Below, piece by piece: positions 35,635 to 44,610 of a stretch of DNA of 64,000 nt (its first letter is position 1; every line of letters begins with the position of its first letter). The translations under genes were made by a program, and so were the position numbers. This DNA is from Stenomitos frigidus_A. Its GTDB lineage: Bacteria; Cyanobacteriota; Cyanobacteriia; Leptolyngbyales; Leptolyngbyaceae. Location of the stretch: positions 62,001 through 126,000 of the forward strand of contig NZ_CAWNSW010000129.1 in NCBI RefSeq assembly GCF_963877135.1, in the 5' to 3' direction. Under the pieces are notes generated by a model that saw only the letters and a list, made by a program, of their open reading frames with translations, did not search any database and was not told where the DNA came from.

Positions 35635-37098
35635 ATGGACATTCAGACACCAGATTGGGTCAAGCACGCCGTTTTCTATCAAATTTTCCCCGATCGCTTC
35701 GCCCGTAGTCAGCAGTCCCGTAAGCGCTTATTGCAAAATGCTGCTTGGGAAGACTGGCACGCCATGCCCACGCTTCAGGGCTACAAAGGCGGCGACCTGT
35801 GGGGCGTGATGGAAAAGCTGGATTATTTGCAAGATTTGGGCATTACAGCCATCTATTTCACGCCGATCTTTCAGTCTGCTAGCAACCATCGCTACCATAC
35901 GCATGACTACTACCAGGTTGACCCCATGCTGGGTGGCAATCCAGCCTTCAAAGATCTGTTAGAGGAAGCGCACAGACGGGGTTTGAAAGTGGTTCTGGAT
36001 GGCGTGTTTAACCATGCCAGTCGGGGGCTGTTCTTCTTTCACGACATTCTGGAAAACGGTCCCCATTCGCCCTGGGTCAACTGGTTTAAGATCCACGACT
36101 GGCCACTGGCACCGTATACGGGCGAGTTTCCGGCAAATTACGAAGGCTGGGTGGGCAACCGGGCGCTGCCTGTGTTTAACCACGACAATCCAGAGGTGCG
36201 GGAGTATTTAATGGAGATTGCCGAATACTGGATTAAGTTCGGCATTGACGGCTGGCGCTTAGACGTGCCCTTTGAGATTCAAACGCCTGGTTTCTGGCAA
36301 GAGTTTCGCGATCGCGTCAAAGCCATTAACCCTGAAGCTTACATCGTGGGTGAAGTGTGGGGCGACTCGCGCCAGTGGCTCGACGGCACTCAATTTGATG
36401 GCGTGATGAACTACCTCTTTGCAGGCCCCACGATCGCCTTTGCTGCGGGCGATCGTGTCGACATGGAGCAGGTGCAAGGTCGTGACTATCAGCCCTATCC
36501 GCCGTTGTTTGCCAGAGAATACGGTGAAAAGATGCAGGCACTTCTGGAGCTCTATCCGTGGGAGATTCAGCTCACACAATTAAACCTGTTGGCAAGCCAC
36601 GATACGGCACGCTTGATCACCATTGCAGGGGGCGATCGGGCGAGCATTGAACTGGCAACCCTGCTACTACTCACCTTTCCTGGTGCACCCAGCATTTACT
36701 ATGGCGACGAAGTGGGATTGCCGGGTGCGATCGACCCCGATTCGCGCCGAGGTTTTCCCTTAGAAGCAGATTGGGACTACGAAATCTGGGCATATCACCG
36801 TAAGCTCATTACGCTGCGTCATGCCCATCCTGCCCTGCGTACAGGTGATTATCGTGTACTGTTCGCAGAGGGCACGGTCTATCTTTTTGCACGTACTCTA
36901 GGAGCAGAAGCGATTACGGTTGCCGTGAATGTTGGCAGCACCCCTAGCAAAGCCAGCCTCACGCTAGAAACAGCAGCATTCGAGCGATTACCTGAGACAA
37001 TCATCTTTGGCACTGGGCAATTGTCACTCCATACGGGCGAAGCAACAACCGGGTTCACCCTGGAGTTACCGCCACGCAGCAGTTGCATTCTGCTTTAG
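35635..37098 (+). CDS. GH13 alpha-amylase family glycosidase
   Basis: 487 residues, no signal peptide, so intracellular. The four GH13 regions are visible: VVLDGVFNH, DGWRLDV with nucleophile Asp210, GEVW with acid/base Glu240, and SHDTAR with Asp323. The N-terminal VFYQIFPDRF and YKGGDLWGVMEKLDYLQDLG resemble neopullulanase/cyclomaltodextrinase-type enzymes acting on alpha-1,4 glucans. A C-terminal beta domain (about 400-487) closes the fold. Substrate choice cannot be read from sequence; glycogen breakdown is a reasonable inference. Confidence 0.93.
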   Translation: MDIQTPDWVKHAVFYQIFPDRFARSQQSRKRLLQNAAWEDWHAMPTLQGYKGGDLWGVMEKLDYLQDLGITAIYFTPIFQSASNHRYHTHDYYQVDPMLGGNPAFKDLLEEAHRRGLKVVLDGVFNHASRGLFFFHDILENGPHSPWVNWFKIHDWPLAPYTGEFPANYEGWVGNRALPVFNHDNPEVREYLMEIAEYWIKFGIDGWRLDVPFEIQTPGFWQEFRDRVKAINPEAYIVGEVWGDSRQWLDGTQFDGVMNYLFAGPTIAFAAGDRVDMEQVQGRDYQPYPPLFAREYGEKMQALLELYPWEIQLTQLNLLASHDTARLITIAGGDRASIELATLLLLTFPGAPSIYYGDEVGLPGAIDPDSRRGFPLEADWDYEIWAYHRKLITLRHAHPALRTGDYRVLFAEGTVYLFARTLGAEAITVAVNVGSTPSKASLTLETAAFERLPETIIFGTGQLSLHTGEATTGFTLELPPRSSCILL

Positions 37099-37135
37099 CT
37101 TGCCATCATCATCCCCTTTAGAGAGCCATTAGCCC

Positions 37136-37783
37136 ATGCCGTTGTCATCACCAAGAAAAATCCTCGTGGTTCTCAATGGCAAAGGAGGCGTTGGTAAAAC
37201 CACAACGGCAGTCAACTTAGCGGCTGCAATGGCAGATACCTACCGTGTGCTGCTGGTTGATGCCGATCCGCAAGGATCTGCAACCTGGTGGTTTGAGCAT
37301 GGCAATCAACCGATGGGCTTTGACCTTAGGCAGGAAACCCAGCCAGACCAACTTGCTGCACTACGCCAAGGGGGAGACTATGATCTGGTGGTAGTTGATA
37401 CGCCTCCTGCCCTGGCTTCAGAGGCATTGGCAGCCGTCATCCCTGTCGCAGACTACATGATTCTGCCCACACCACCCGCACCAATGGACTTAACCGCCCT
37501 CATTGAGACGGTCAGAGTGACTGTTACGCCCAAAGGCATTGCCCATCGGGTATTGCTGACGCGAGTTGATCCTCGCAGCATCAATGAAGCACTAGACGCA
37601 CAGGCAACGCTCAAAGAGCTAGGTATTCCAGCCTGTAGTGCCTTTATCCGCGCCTACAAAGCACATGAGCGAGCAGCATTAGAGGGTCTGCCAATTAGGT
37701 TGTGGAACGGTAACAACGCACGTGAAGCCGAAGCAGATTATCGTCGTGTTGCCGAAGAAATTCAGCGTGATTGGGAGCAGTAG
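37136..37783 (+). CDS. ParA-type ATPase, candidate McdA (type 2)
   Basis: 215 residues. A deviant Walker A with signature lysine (NGKGGVGKTTTAVNLA), Walker A' (VDADPQGSATWW) and Walker B (VVVDTPPAL) define a short ParA/MinD-family ATPase that would form gradients on the nucleoid. A coiled-coil protein with a C-terminal Trp follows 260 bp downstream on the same strand, matching the reported two-gene McdA-McdB carboxysome positioning systems of cyanobacteria. Type 2 McdA keeps the signature lysine, as here. Plasmid partition is the alternative, but no parB-like gene or partition repeats are near. The ParA assignment is secure, the McdA role inferred. Confidence 0.88.
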   Translation: MPLSSPRKILVVLNGKGGVGKTTTAVNLAAAMADTYRVLLVDADPQGSATWWFEHGNQPMGFDLRQETQPDQLAALRQGGDYDLVVVDTPPALASEALAAVIPVADYMILPTPPAPMDLTALIETVRVTVTPKGIAHRVLLTRVDPRSINEALDAQATLKELGIPACSAFIRAYKAHERAALEGLPIRLWNGNNAREAEADYRRVAEEIQRDWEQ

Positions 37784-38042
37784 CAAGCAGCGGGCAGAAG
37801 GCAGACGAGCTGAGAGAGCAGGGGAGGTAGATGAAGCACAAGGCAGCGAGCAAAAGACAGAAGGCAAAAGGCTGAAAGCTGATGGCTGATAACTGATAGC
37901 TAAAAGCTTAAAAATCACCGTGCTGTTTCGTTTGCAGATAGCAGTAGGTTTGTAGAGATACTTAAACAGGAATCTATATACAGCATTACCGGAACAGGTA
38001 TCGATTAAAGTATTAGTACGACGCATTGGGAACGGAGGACGC
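37784..38042. other. Spacer with degenerate heptamer repeats
   Basis: Purine-rich, low-complexity DNA with degenerate GCTGATA/GCAGAAGG heptamers separates the ParA gene from its downstream partner. Confidence 0.6.
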
Positions 38043-38621
38043 ATGGCTCGGAGACGACTATCAGATTTATTACGTGAGGAAGCAAACAAACCCTCAGAGG
38101 ATGCAACGGCTGCAGAAGGGGCTGCACAGTCAGTAGACGAAACTGATGCAGAAGCCGCTGAACCAGCAATGATCGCGTCATCGGCTCCCACTAAAGCCAG
38201 TACAACTGCAAAAGCCCGTTCGACCAAACGAACGACTACCGAACCAAACGCAACTCCCGAACCAACTACCGAATCAAACCAGGACGAAGCCTTGCAACAG
38301 AAGATTGAAGACCTTATGTCAACATTGGATGCTCAAAAAGCAACGGTCGAGCAATTGCAAACCGAGCTGGAGCAGACTCGCAAAGACGTGCGCCTCCTGA
38401 CAGACGCCAACGCTAAACTCACTCAAGAACTGAAAGCCTTGCAGACCCAAAAAGCGACAGTAGACACGAGTGCTGCTAAAGACACGAGTGCCGCTAAAAA
38501 GGCAGACGCACGCGCGCCGCAGGAACTGAAGTTAGCTCCGCTTCCTACTACTTCTGGGTCGGTTGAAGCCTCTGGGCACCCGCTGAATACCTTTAATCGG
38601 GATGTGGGTTGGTTTGATTAA
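38043..38621 (+). CDS. Coiled-coil protein with C-terminal GWFD, candidate McdB (type 2)
   Basis: 192 residues. A basic N-terminal tip (MARRRLSDLLREE), a disordered Ala/Thr/Glu/Pro region (about 15-90), a central coiled coil (about 92-150, LQQKIEDLMSTLDAQKATV and onward), and a disordered tail ending in NTFNRDVGWFD. Reported McdB proteins share disorder around a coiled-coil core and an invariant Trp near the C-terminus, and lie next to a ParA-type mcdA. In such systems McdB binds carboxysomes and stimulates McdA ATPase, spacing them along the nucleoid. Inference rests on architecture and neighbourhood, not on a search. Confidence 0.75.
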   Translation: MARRRLSDLLREEANKPSEDATAAEGAAQSVDETDAEAAEPAMIASSAPTKASTTAKARSTKRTTTEPNATPEPTTESNQDEALQQKIEDLMSTLDAQKATVEQLQTELEQTRKDVRLLTDANAKLTQELKALQTQKATVDTSAAKDTSAAKKADARAPQELKLAPLPTTSGSVEASGHPLNTFNRDVGWFD

Positions 38622-38721
38622 GCGTTGACCTGACGATCGTCTCGATACGGATGATCATAGGTTTTACGGCAACAACGCAAACACCAAGGAATTGCTTGGT
38701 TCAAACGTATTGAGAGCTGTC

Positions 38722-39423
38722 ATGACAGAACAGAGACAGATTCAAACGCTTGCCGTTGATATTGGTGGCAGCGGCATCAAAGTGATGGTGTTGGATGAGA
38801 AAGGTAACCCCATCACGGAACGCGATCGAGTCGAAACACCTCAACCAGCAAAACCAGAGCCGATGCTTGCCGCGATCGTGGCTCTCGCTAACGGCAAAAC
38901 CTTTGATCGTGTTTCGGTTGGTTTTCCGGGTGTCGTTAAAGCAGGCATTACCAAAACAGCTGCGAATGTGGATGCTGAATGGATCGACTTCGACCTAGCA
39001 ACCGCCCTTTCTCAACACCTTGATAAGCCTGTGAAAGTGATTAATGATGCAGACATGCAAGGACTCGGAGCCATTTCTGGCCAAGGTTTGGAGTTGGTCA
39101 TTACGTTGGGGACAGGCTTTGGTGGTGCGCTGTTTTTCGACGGCAAGCTGGTTCCCAACCTGGAACCAGGTCATCACGAGTTTCGGAAAGGCAATACCTA
39201 CGAAGAACAGCTAGGCAATGCTGCTCTCGAAGCGATCGGCAAGAAAAAGTGGAATGAACGCCTTGCAAAAGCGATCGCAGCTTTAGAGCATTTGTTTAAC
39301 TACGACAGGCTTTACCTTGGCGGCGGCAACGCCAAATTCATCACCTTGCAGCTACCTCAGAATGTCAAGAGCGTGCCTAACATTGCCGGACTCTTGGGTG
39401 GCATCGCATTGTGGCGGGAGTAG
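38722..39423 (+). CDS. ROK family sugar kinase (polyphosphate glucokinase-like)
   Basis: 233 residues from MTEQRQIQTLAVD. Phosphate-1 motif VDIGGSGIKVMVLDEKG, catalytic-type NDADMQGLGAI, and the adenosine/phosphate-2 motif ITLGTGFGGALFFDG are all in order. The LEPGHHEFRKGNTYEEQLG segment is closer to polyphosphate glucokinases than to ATP-dependent ROK kinases with a zinc Cys motif, which is absent. It probably phosphorylates glucose, which would fit the nearby intracellular amylase. The ATG at 38722 is preferred over the upstream in-frame TTG at 38692. Confidence 0.85.
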   Translation: MTEQRQIQTLAVDIGGSGIKVMVLDEKGNPITERDRVETPQPAKPEPMLAAIVALANGKTFDRVSVGFPGVVKAGITKTAANVDAEWIDFDLATALSQHLDKPVKVINDADMQGLGAISGQGLELVITLGTGFGGALFFDGKLVPNLEPGHHEFRKGNTYEEQLGNAALEAIGKKKWNERLAKAIAALEHLFNYDRLYLGGGNAKFITLQLPQNVKSVPNIAGLLGGIALWRE

Positions 39424-39661
39424 GAAGGATGAAGGGCTGAGGGGGTGAAGAAGCAGAAATAGATAGCGCGCAAGGGGAGAGTTTTGAGGTTCAGAGTGTT
39501 GCCTGCTGGTTGCTGATGCTTGAGTACAAACCTCATCTCCTCATCTTCCCCTACTACTTCTACTTCCCCTCCTCTCCTTACCTTCTGACCTTTTCTCTAG
39601 CGACATCAACTACTGAGTCATCAGACAAGCTAATATAGACGACGTACTCGATGTACCTCGC

Positions 39662-39746
39662 GGAGAGGTGGCAGAGTGGTCGAATGCACTCGACTTGAAA
39701 TCGAGCATCGCGAAAGCGATCGGGGGTTCGAATCCCCCCCTCTCCG
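39662..39746 (+). tRNA. tRNA-Ser (UGA)
   Basis: 85 nt with a 7-bp acceptor stem (GGAGAGG/CCTCTCC), discriminator G, anticodon TGA at 39696-39698 in loop CTTGAAA, a long variable arm of the class II type (CATCGCGAAAGCGATCG) and T-arm GGGGGTTCGAATCCCCC. CCA is not encoded. A forward reading frame across it is spurious. Confidence 0.97.
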
Positions 39747-40015
39747 TTTTTAGTCAGACGATCGGTTTTTCATCCAAAGAGACCCGATCAAGCTATGCAC
39801 AGGTTTTAGCAGTCAAACTATTTAGCTCCGTGCAAAAGCCACAGAATCGCTCCGCAGAGCAAGGGTTTGGGGTCAGTTTAATGACTCTAATTTTCGGTAG
39901 TGCTTTTTCGTAAAGGACAGATAAAATAGGCGAAAATTGTCCTTTGTATCCCTCATGTCAAGCATTCCTCCCTTCCGGCGTTGTCCCAGCTGGCGATCGA
40001 CCTGCATGCTTATCG

Positions 40016-40978
40016 CTAGCCCCAGTTCCACATCAACGGACTATCATCTAACGAGTCCGTGACGATGCGCCCAATCTGATCAATTTCTGCTCGATCAGCT
40101 TCGGTGAGCTTGATTGCGCCTGCTTTGGCATTTTCAACGGCTTGTTCGGCGTTACGGACGCCGACGATCGCGTTTGCCTGCGGTTGTGCAACCAGCCATG
40201 CCAATGCCAAATTGCCGAGGCTGGTTTGGTAACGATCGGCGATCGGGCGTAGCTTTTCTAGCGCTGTTTGAGCATGTTTGTAGTTCTCGCCTTGAAACAG
40301 CTTATTCTTCGCGCGATTATCTTCCGGTGGAAAGGTGTGATCGGGTCCAAATTTGCCTGTTAGTAGCCCTTGCGCAAGGGGCGAGTAGGCAATGATGGAA
40401 ATCTTGTGCTCAACGCAGTAGGGCACGGCATCCTGTTCAACATACCGCCAGAACAAGGAGTAAGGTGGTTGCAGGCTATCAATGCGTCCGTACTGTGCTG
40501 CTGCTTCAAGTTGTTTCTGGGAAAAGTTGGAAACGCCGATCGCTCGGATTTTTCCTTGCGCCTTTAGATCGTTGAGCGCTCGCATGGTTTCTTCGATCGG
40601 CACAATGTCGCTCTTAAAGGAGCCAGACGGCCAGTGAATCTGGTACAAGTCAATGCGATCGGTCTTCAGGTTTTTGAGGGACGCTTCGCAGGCAGCAAGC
40701 ACCTGATCGTATTTGAGGTGGTTGGAAAAGACTTTCGTTGCGTAGACAACCTGGTCGCGCACATCCGCCAGTGCTTCGGCAACCACCCGTTCAGAGTGTC
40801 CACTACCGTAAACTTCAGCCGTATCAACAGTTGTGATCCCGGCATCAAACGCAGCTCGAATCGCTTTGATGGTGTCAGCATCCTCAACGCCAACCCATTG
40901 GCTTTTCCCTGCCTGCCAGGTGCCCGTAATGATGGGCGTAATCTGGATGCCTGATGTACCGAGTGATCGCGTTTCCAT
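40016..40978 (-). CDS. Aldo/keto reductase
   Basis: 320 residues, usual length for the AKR barrel. Catalytic tetrad elements: Asp in VDTAEVYG with its Tyr, Lys in YATKVF, and His in LYQIHWP. The C-terminal NADP-binding region has AIVGVRNAEQAVENA. It likely reduces aldehydes or ketones with NADPH in the cytosol; the substrate is not predictable. It stands alone on the minus strand, downstream of the nuclease gene and possibly co-transcribed with it (about 80 bp gap). Confidence 0.95.
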   Translation of the reverse strand: METRSLGTSGIQITPIITGTWQAGKSQWVGVEDADTIKAIRAAFDAGITTVDTAEVYGSGHSERVVAEALADVRDQVVYATKVFSNHLKYDQVLAACEASLKNLKTDRIDLYQIHWPSGSFKSDIVPIEETMRALNDLKAQGKIRAIGVSNFSQKQLEAAAQYGRIDSLQPPYSLFWRYVEQDAVPYCVEHKISIIAYSPLAQGLLTGKFGPDHTFPPEDNRAKNKLFQGENYKHAQTALEKLRPIADRYQTSLGNLALAWLVAQPQANAIVGVRNAEQAVENAKAGAIKLTEADRAEIDQIGRIVTDSLDDSPLMWNWG

Positions 40979-41058
40979 ACTGATTGCTAACCTAATAATT
41001 CAAAAATAGGATAACGCTGACGATGCCTAACGTGCATCGTCCTACAGATTTAGTGCAC

Positions 41059-41850
41059 TTACAGGTTTAAGGCTAGCTGAAGCTGCGACTTAGAGCGGCT
41101 TTCTGGCAACGGTGTCGGATTCGCGCTAACAGCCGAGCAGTAACGAGCAAACGTGCAGCGATCGCACTGCCGTCCAGGCTGTGGCTCCCAGCCGCGATCG
41201 TAGCGCAATCGCACTGCGAGATTGCTAACCATCGTTTCCACCTTCTCCTTGTGCTCAACAGTGGCCTCAAACTGAACTTTTTCACCTGTGCGTAGAAAGA
41301 GTAGGCTAAGGTATTTCAAACTCTGATGGTAAGTTTGCTCCAAGGCCAGGTAATACAGCCCAATCTGTACATCAATTTCGGTTGCGTCTGGCAGCTTCAC
41401 TTCGCGGCTGGACTTGTAGTCAATAAGCTCTAAGCCATCTGAGATAAAGTCAAGGCGATCGTACCGCCCAGTAATCAAAAACTCCAGGTTTTCGACCTGC
41501 AAGAAGCCTTGGATTCTACCCTCCACTGCCAGCGGCTGCGTTAGAGCAACTTTGCTGGCAATGAAGCGGTAGTAATAATTCTCTAAAATTTCAAACCCTT
41601 CTGATACCTGACTGGCGCTTAATTCTGTAGAATGCTGCCGCCAGCAGTGATGCACCCAATGTAAATCTGGTAGAGGCTCTTCGTAATGCCAGTCCCGATG
41701 GCATTGGGCAAGCGCCTGGTGAAGCGCAATACCCAACGAGGCTGAGCCAAAAAACTCATTCGTCGTTAGCCTTCGCTCATAGCGGAGGTAGTAGGCATAA
41801 GGGCAGCGGTTATATGCCTGAAGCTTCGTCGCTGAAATTTGGTAAGCCAT
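41059..41850 (-). CDS. RecB-like PD-(D/E)XK nuclease with probable Fe-S cluster
   Basis: 263 residues. Nuclease motifs: the N-terminal His region GIALHQAL, Asp in ITGRYDRLDFI, and the E-x-K core LELIDYKSSRE. One Cys near the N-terminus (YNRCPYAYYLRY) and three near the C-terminus (CDRCTFARYC) match the four-Cys iron-sulphur arrangement of Cas4/AddB-type nucleases. It is shorter than AddB and no CRISPR array is in the window, so a stand-alone DNA repair role is more likely than Cas4. The protein ends in a short Ser/Leu tail after the cluster. Confidence 0.88.
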   Translation of the reverse strand: MAYQISATKLQAYNRCPYAYYLRYERRLTTNEFFGSASLGIALHQALAQCHRDWHYEEPLPDLHWVHHCWRQHSTELSASQVSEGFEILENYYYRFIASKVALTQPLAVEGRIQGFLQVENLEFLITGRYDRLDFISDGLELIDYKSSREVKLPDATEIDVQIGLYYLALEQTYHQSLKYLSLLFLRTGEKVQFEATVEHKEKVETMVSNLAVRLRYDRGWEPQPGRQCDRCTFARYCSAVSANPTPLPESRSKSQLQLALNL

Positions 41851-41964
41851 ACTGCTCGCTATGAATGAAAGGCATTACGAAGATGAATTGTGTCTAGCCC
41901 GTCGTTCGTAGTCCGTTGTTCATCTTTACTGACAACTAACGACTAGCGACTGACTCTTGACCAC

Positions 41965-42201
41965 TCAGTTGTTTTGCCCGATCGGACGCTTAAACAAGGC
42001 ATCCAGGTAAATACGCGAGGCTTGACGATGATTCTGCTTTTCGGGAGCGGAATCGGCGCTACGGTTTTGCAGTAAAAACAACGACAGGGCAGCCGCAAAC
42101 ACTCGGTCTTGATCCCAGTCAGGGCGTATTTCCAAATAATGCTTGAGCGAATCGTGCAGAACTTCAGGAACTTCAACTAACAGGCTAATGGTGCTATTCA
42201 T
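41965..42201 (-). CDS. DUF2811 domain protein
   Basis: 78 residues from MNSTISLLVEVPEVLHDSL; the HYLEIRPDWDQDRVFAAALSLFLLQ segment is the signature of the small cyanobacterial family DUF2811, of unknown function. The frame is open upstream to 42315, but the matching part begins at this ATG. The ~27 C-terminal residues are polar and less conserved. Probably a soluble protein; the fold looks ribbon-helix-helix-like in length only, which is weak evidence for DNA binding. Confidence 0.85.
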   Translation of the reverse strand: MNSTISLLVEVPEVLHDSLKHYLEIRPDWDQDRVFAAALSLFLLQNRSADSAPEKQNHRQASRIYLDALFKRPIGQNN

Positions 42202-42586
42202 AGAAATTTTAGTTCTCCCTCTACTGGACAGGGTGAATGGTGGACATCTGAGAGCGCATGCGTCTAAGGCAGCAGAAAGCAGCGCAAAGCTAGACCTGAC
42301 TGGACACAACACCACCGCCGCAATGAAGACAGAGTGGGTTTTTACCAGTAACTGGTCAGCGCGCTTTCAAGCAGGTCGTCACATTGTGCAGTTGCTTTCA
42401 CTGTCTTGTCAATGCTGCGAAATGTTACGCCCAACTTTAGCCAATCAAAAGGTTCACGAGAGAATCATAGTTTGAGGCACTTTTTTGTTACATAACATTA
42501 TGAAGTTCACCCGCTTTTCCACCTCTGTACCCAAATGTCCCCAGTGAATCGATCGCGGCGGCAAAGCCCGATTGTTGCGTGGAGCC

Positions 42587-42680
42587 TGTGGAAAACTCAA
42601 GTAATCCTGTGGAGAACTTGTGGATTACGTGTGGAGAAGACGCCCCGCACTTGTGGAAACGATGTGGATTTTGTGGGGAA
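42587..42680 (+). other. Array of seven DnaA-box-like TGTGG motifs (candidate oriC or regulatory array)
   Basis: Seven same-direction 9-mers begin at 42587 (TGTGGAAAA), 42608 (TGTGGAGAA), 42619 (TGTGGATTA), 42630 (TGTGGAGAA), 42652 (TGTGGAAAC), 42663 (TGTGGATTT) and 42672 (TGTGGGGAA). The first is the complement of TTTTCCACA, the box reported for cyanobacterial DnaA; the others differ at one to three positions from TGTGGAAAA or TGTGGATAA. Spacings are 21, 11, 11, 22, 11 and 9 bp, so most boxes lie on one helix face. It lies in the 640-bp gap between DUF2811 and the PBP2 gene. No dnaA or dnaN is in the window, and neighbouring genes do not diverge from here, so origin function is uncertain. 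Confidence 0.55.
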
Positions 42681-42765
42681 AAATGGGTGCAATGATAAGA
42701 ATTGCAAAAAGTGTAAAAGTCATCGGTTAGCAGCTTTTTATGGGTCGTCTGACCAGCAGCTAACA

Positions 42766-42815
42766 CAAAAGCGCCAAGAATAACGAGAACGCTCTCATTA
42801 TTTTTAGCGCTTTTG
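42766..42815. terminator. Large nested stem-loop, probable PBP2 terminator
   Basis: Outer arms CAAAAGCGC at 42766-42774 and its complement at 42807-42815 enclose a second pair, AATAACGAGA at 42779-42788 and TCTCATTATT at 42793-42802. It lies 25 bp beyond the PBP2 stop on the minus strand and ends in TTTTG there. It also adjoins the box array. Confidence 0.6.
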
Positions 42816-42840
42816 AAACGGCATGCTTTTCGCGATCGTC

Positions 42841-44610
42841 TCACTGCTTTAGATGAGATTTAAAGTAGGTCTTGTAAATCTCACGAGCGATCGGCACAGC
42901 GGACACAGCCCCAAACCCGCCATTCTCCACTACTACAGCGACGGCAATCTGCGGGTTGCTTGCAGGGCCAAACCCGACAAACAACGCATTGTCAGGTTGC
43001 CCTGGCACTTCCGCTGTACCTGTTTTGCCACCCGTGAGTGGAATGGAGCCATCGTTAAGCTGGCTGGCAGTTCCCTGTTGTACGACTGCAATCAGTCCGG
43101 CTTTGATAATCGCGATCGTGCCCGGATCTAAGCCTGTTGCAGTGGGTTGCCGTTCCGGCATGCCAGTTTGTGTGAGCAGTAAATGGGGTTTGACGCGCTT
43201 GCCTCCATTCACGATCGCAGAGACCATAACGGCCATTTCCAGTGGCGTCACTTGTACCAGACCTTGACCGATCGACATACTCACCGTATCGCCGCCATAC
43301 CAGGGTTCTTTATAGAGCTTTTCTTTTTCGGCTGGAGTCGGCACTGACCCATGACTGCCACCTTCCAAACCCATATTGTCCGTCGTGCCAATGCCCAACC
43401 GATGTGCCCACTTAGAAATCTGCTCTGGCCCTGCAGCAAGCCCAACTTGATAAAAGAAGGTATTGCTACTGTACGCAAAGGCATCTCGGAAGCCAATGAC
43501 GCCATAGCCACTGCCATGCTCGTGAAACAGGTGTCCACCCAGGTTGAGCGCTGCAAAGGTGGCTAGCGTTGAGTCAGGAGAAAACTTGCCTGACTGGATC
43601 CCAGCTGCCGCCGTCACGACCTTAAAGGTGCTACCAGGCGGATAGCCCTGTAAGGCGCGGTTCAAAAACGGTTGATTTCGGCTCTGTAGCTGTTTCCAGT
43701 CTCCTGGCGAAATGCGACGTGTAAACAAGTTGGGGTCGAAGGTTGGTCCACTTGCCAGTGCCAGCACTTCACCCGTTTTGACATCCAGCACGACAACGGC
43801 TCCGCGTCGTTTTGCCAGCGCTTTTTCAGCTGTTTTCTGCAACTCTAAATCAAGGGTTAGCTGCATCGGCGCACCAGACTGAGACGGCTTCGTGCCAAGC
43901 GATCGCACAACTTGCCCAGTAGCATTGACTTCGAGCAGTTGCCCACCCCAAACGCCCTGGAGCGTTGCGTTGGCAAGACGCTCAATGCCCATCTGACCCA
44001 CTAGCATACCCATTGGGTAGTCGGGGTTTTGCTTCAAATCCTCGGCTGTCGCCTCACGGATGTAGCCCAGAATGTGAGATGCCAGGTCACCGTTCGGATA
44101 GTAGCGGTTTGACTCGCCTCGAATTTCTAAACCCGGAAACTGATTGTGTTTTTCTGATAAGGCGACAAAGGCAGAAAGGGACAAATCACGGCTGATACGC
44201 ACGGGGGTCGGGGCACGATAGCCCACTTGCTCTAGCTTAGCGAGAATCTCTTCGCGCGGCATGTTGAGGATGTGCCCTAATGTGGCTGCACTTTCTGCCC
44301 ACTGGGCTTTGGTTTCTTCTCTCGGTGAGAGGTACACCGATCGTGCTAGTCGATTAGCCGCCAGCAGCTTACCATTGCGATCGAGGATATTACCCCGATC
44401 AGAAGGCGTCGGCACCAGCGAAATTCGATTCTTATCAACAAGATGCCGATGATAGGAACCCTGTACAAGCTGGAGCTGGATCAACCGCAAAAGACAACCG
44501 CTAATCAAACCCGTCAGTACCAGCAGAAGAATAACGGATCGCTGCGATCGCTGCGTCAAAGCGACATGGATACGACGGCTTTTTGAATTGAGAGAAAGAC
44601 CATTAGCCAT
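42841..44610 (-). CDS. mrdA: Penicillin-binding protein 2 (peptidoglycan transpeptidase)
   Basis: 589 residues from the ATG at 44610. An N-terminal membrane anchor (about 25-47), a PBP dimerisation domain (about 60-235, with DRGNILDRNGKLLA), then the transpeptidase domain: SXXK at PGSTFK with Ser327, SSN in AYSSNTFFY, and KTG in GGKTGTAEVPGQ. It crosslinks peptidoglycan during side-wall elongation, normally with RodA and MreB; none of those genes is adjacent here. A TTG at 44619 is a less likely start. The DnaA-box-like array lies beyond its 3' end. Confidence 0.94.
   Translation of the reverse strand: MANGLSLNSKSRRIHVALTQRSQRSVILLLVLTGLISGCLLRLIQLQLVQGSYHRHLVDKNRISLVPTPSDRGNILDRNGKLLAANRLARSVYLSPREETKAQWAESAATLGHILNMPREEILAKLEQVGYRAPTPVRISRDLSLSAFVALSEKHNQFPGLEIRGESNRYYPNGDLASHILGYIREATAEDLKQNPDYPMGMLVGQMGIERLANATLQGVWGGQLLEVNATGQVVRSLGTKPSQSGAPMQLTLDLELQKTAEKALAKRRGAVVVLDVKTGEVLALASGPTFDPNLFTRRISPGDWKQLQSRNQPFLNRALQGYPPGSTFKVVTAAAGIQSGKFSPDSTLATFAALNLGGHLFHEHGSGYGVIGFRDAFAYSSNTFFYQVGLAAGPEQISKWAHRLGIGTTDNMGLEGGSHGSVPTPAEKEKLYKEPWYGGDTVSMSIGQGLVQVTPLEMAVMVSAIVNGGKRVKPHLLLTQTGMPERQPTATGLDPGTIAIIKAGLIAVVQQGTASQLNDGSIPLTGGKTGTAEVPGQPDNALFVGFGPASNPQIAVAVVVENGGFGAVSAVPIAREIYKTYFKSHLKQ

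Noticed and set aside
37136..37783. Plasmid or chromosome partition ParA with ParB
   Set aside because: No ParB-type helix-turn-helix gene or parS-like repeats nearby; the following gene is a coiled-coil protein with a C-terminal Trp instead.
39668..39913. Forward 81-codon frame starting in the tRNA-Ser gene
   Set aside because: It reads through the tRNA and has no family resemblance; it is a shadow.
41059..41850. Cas4 of a CRISPR system
   Set aside because: The four-Cys nuclease pattern fits Cas4, but no repeats or other cas genes are present; a general RecB-like nuclease is the safer call.
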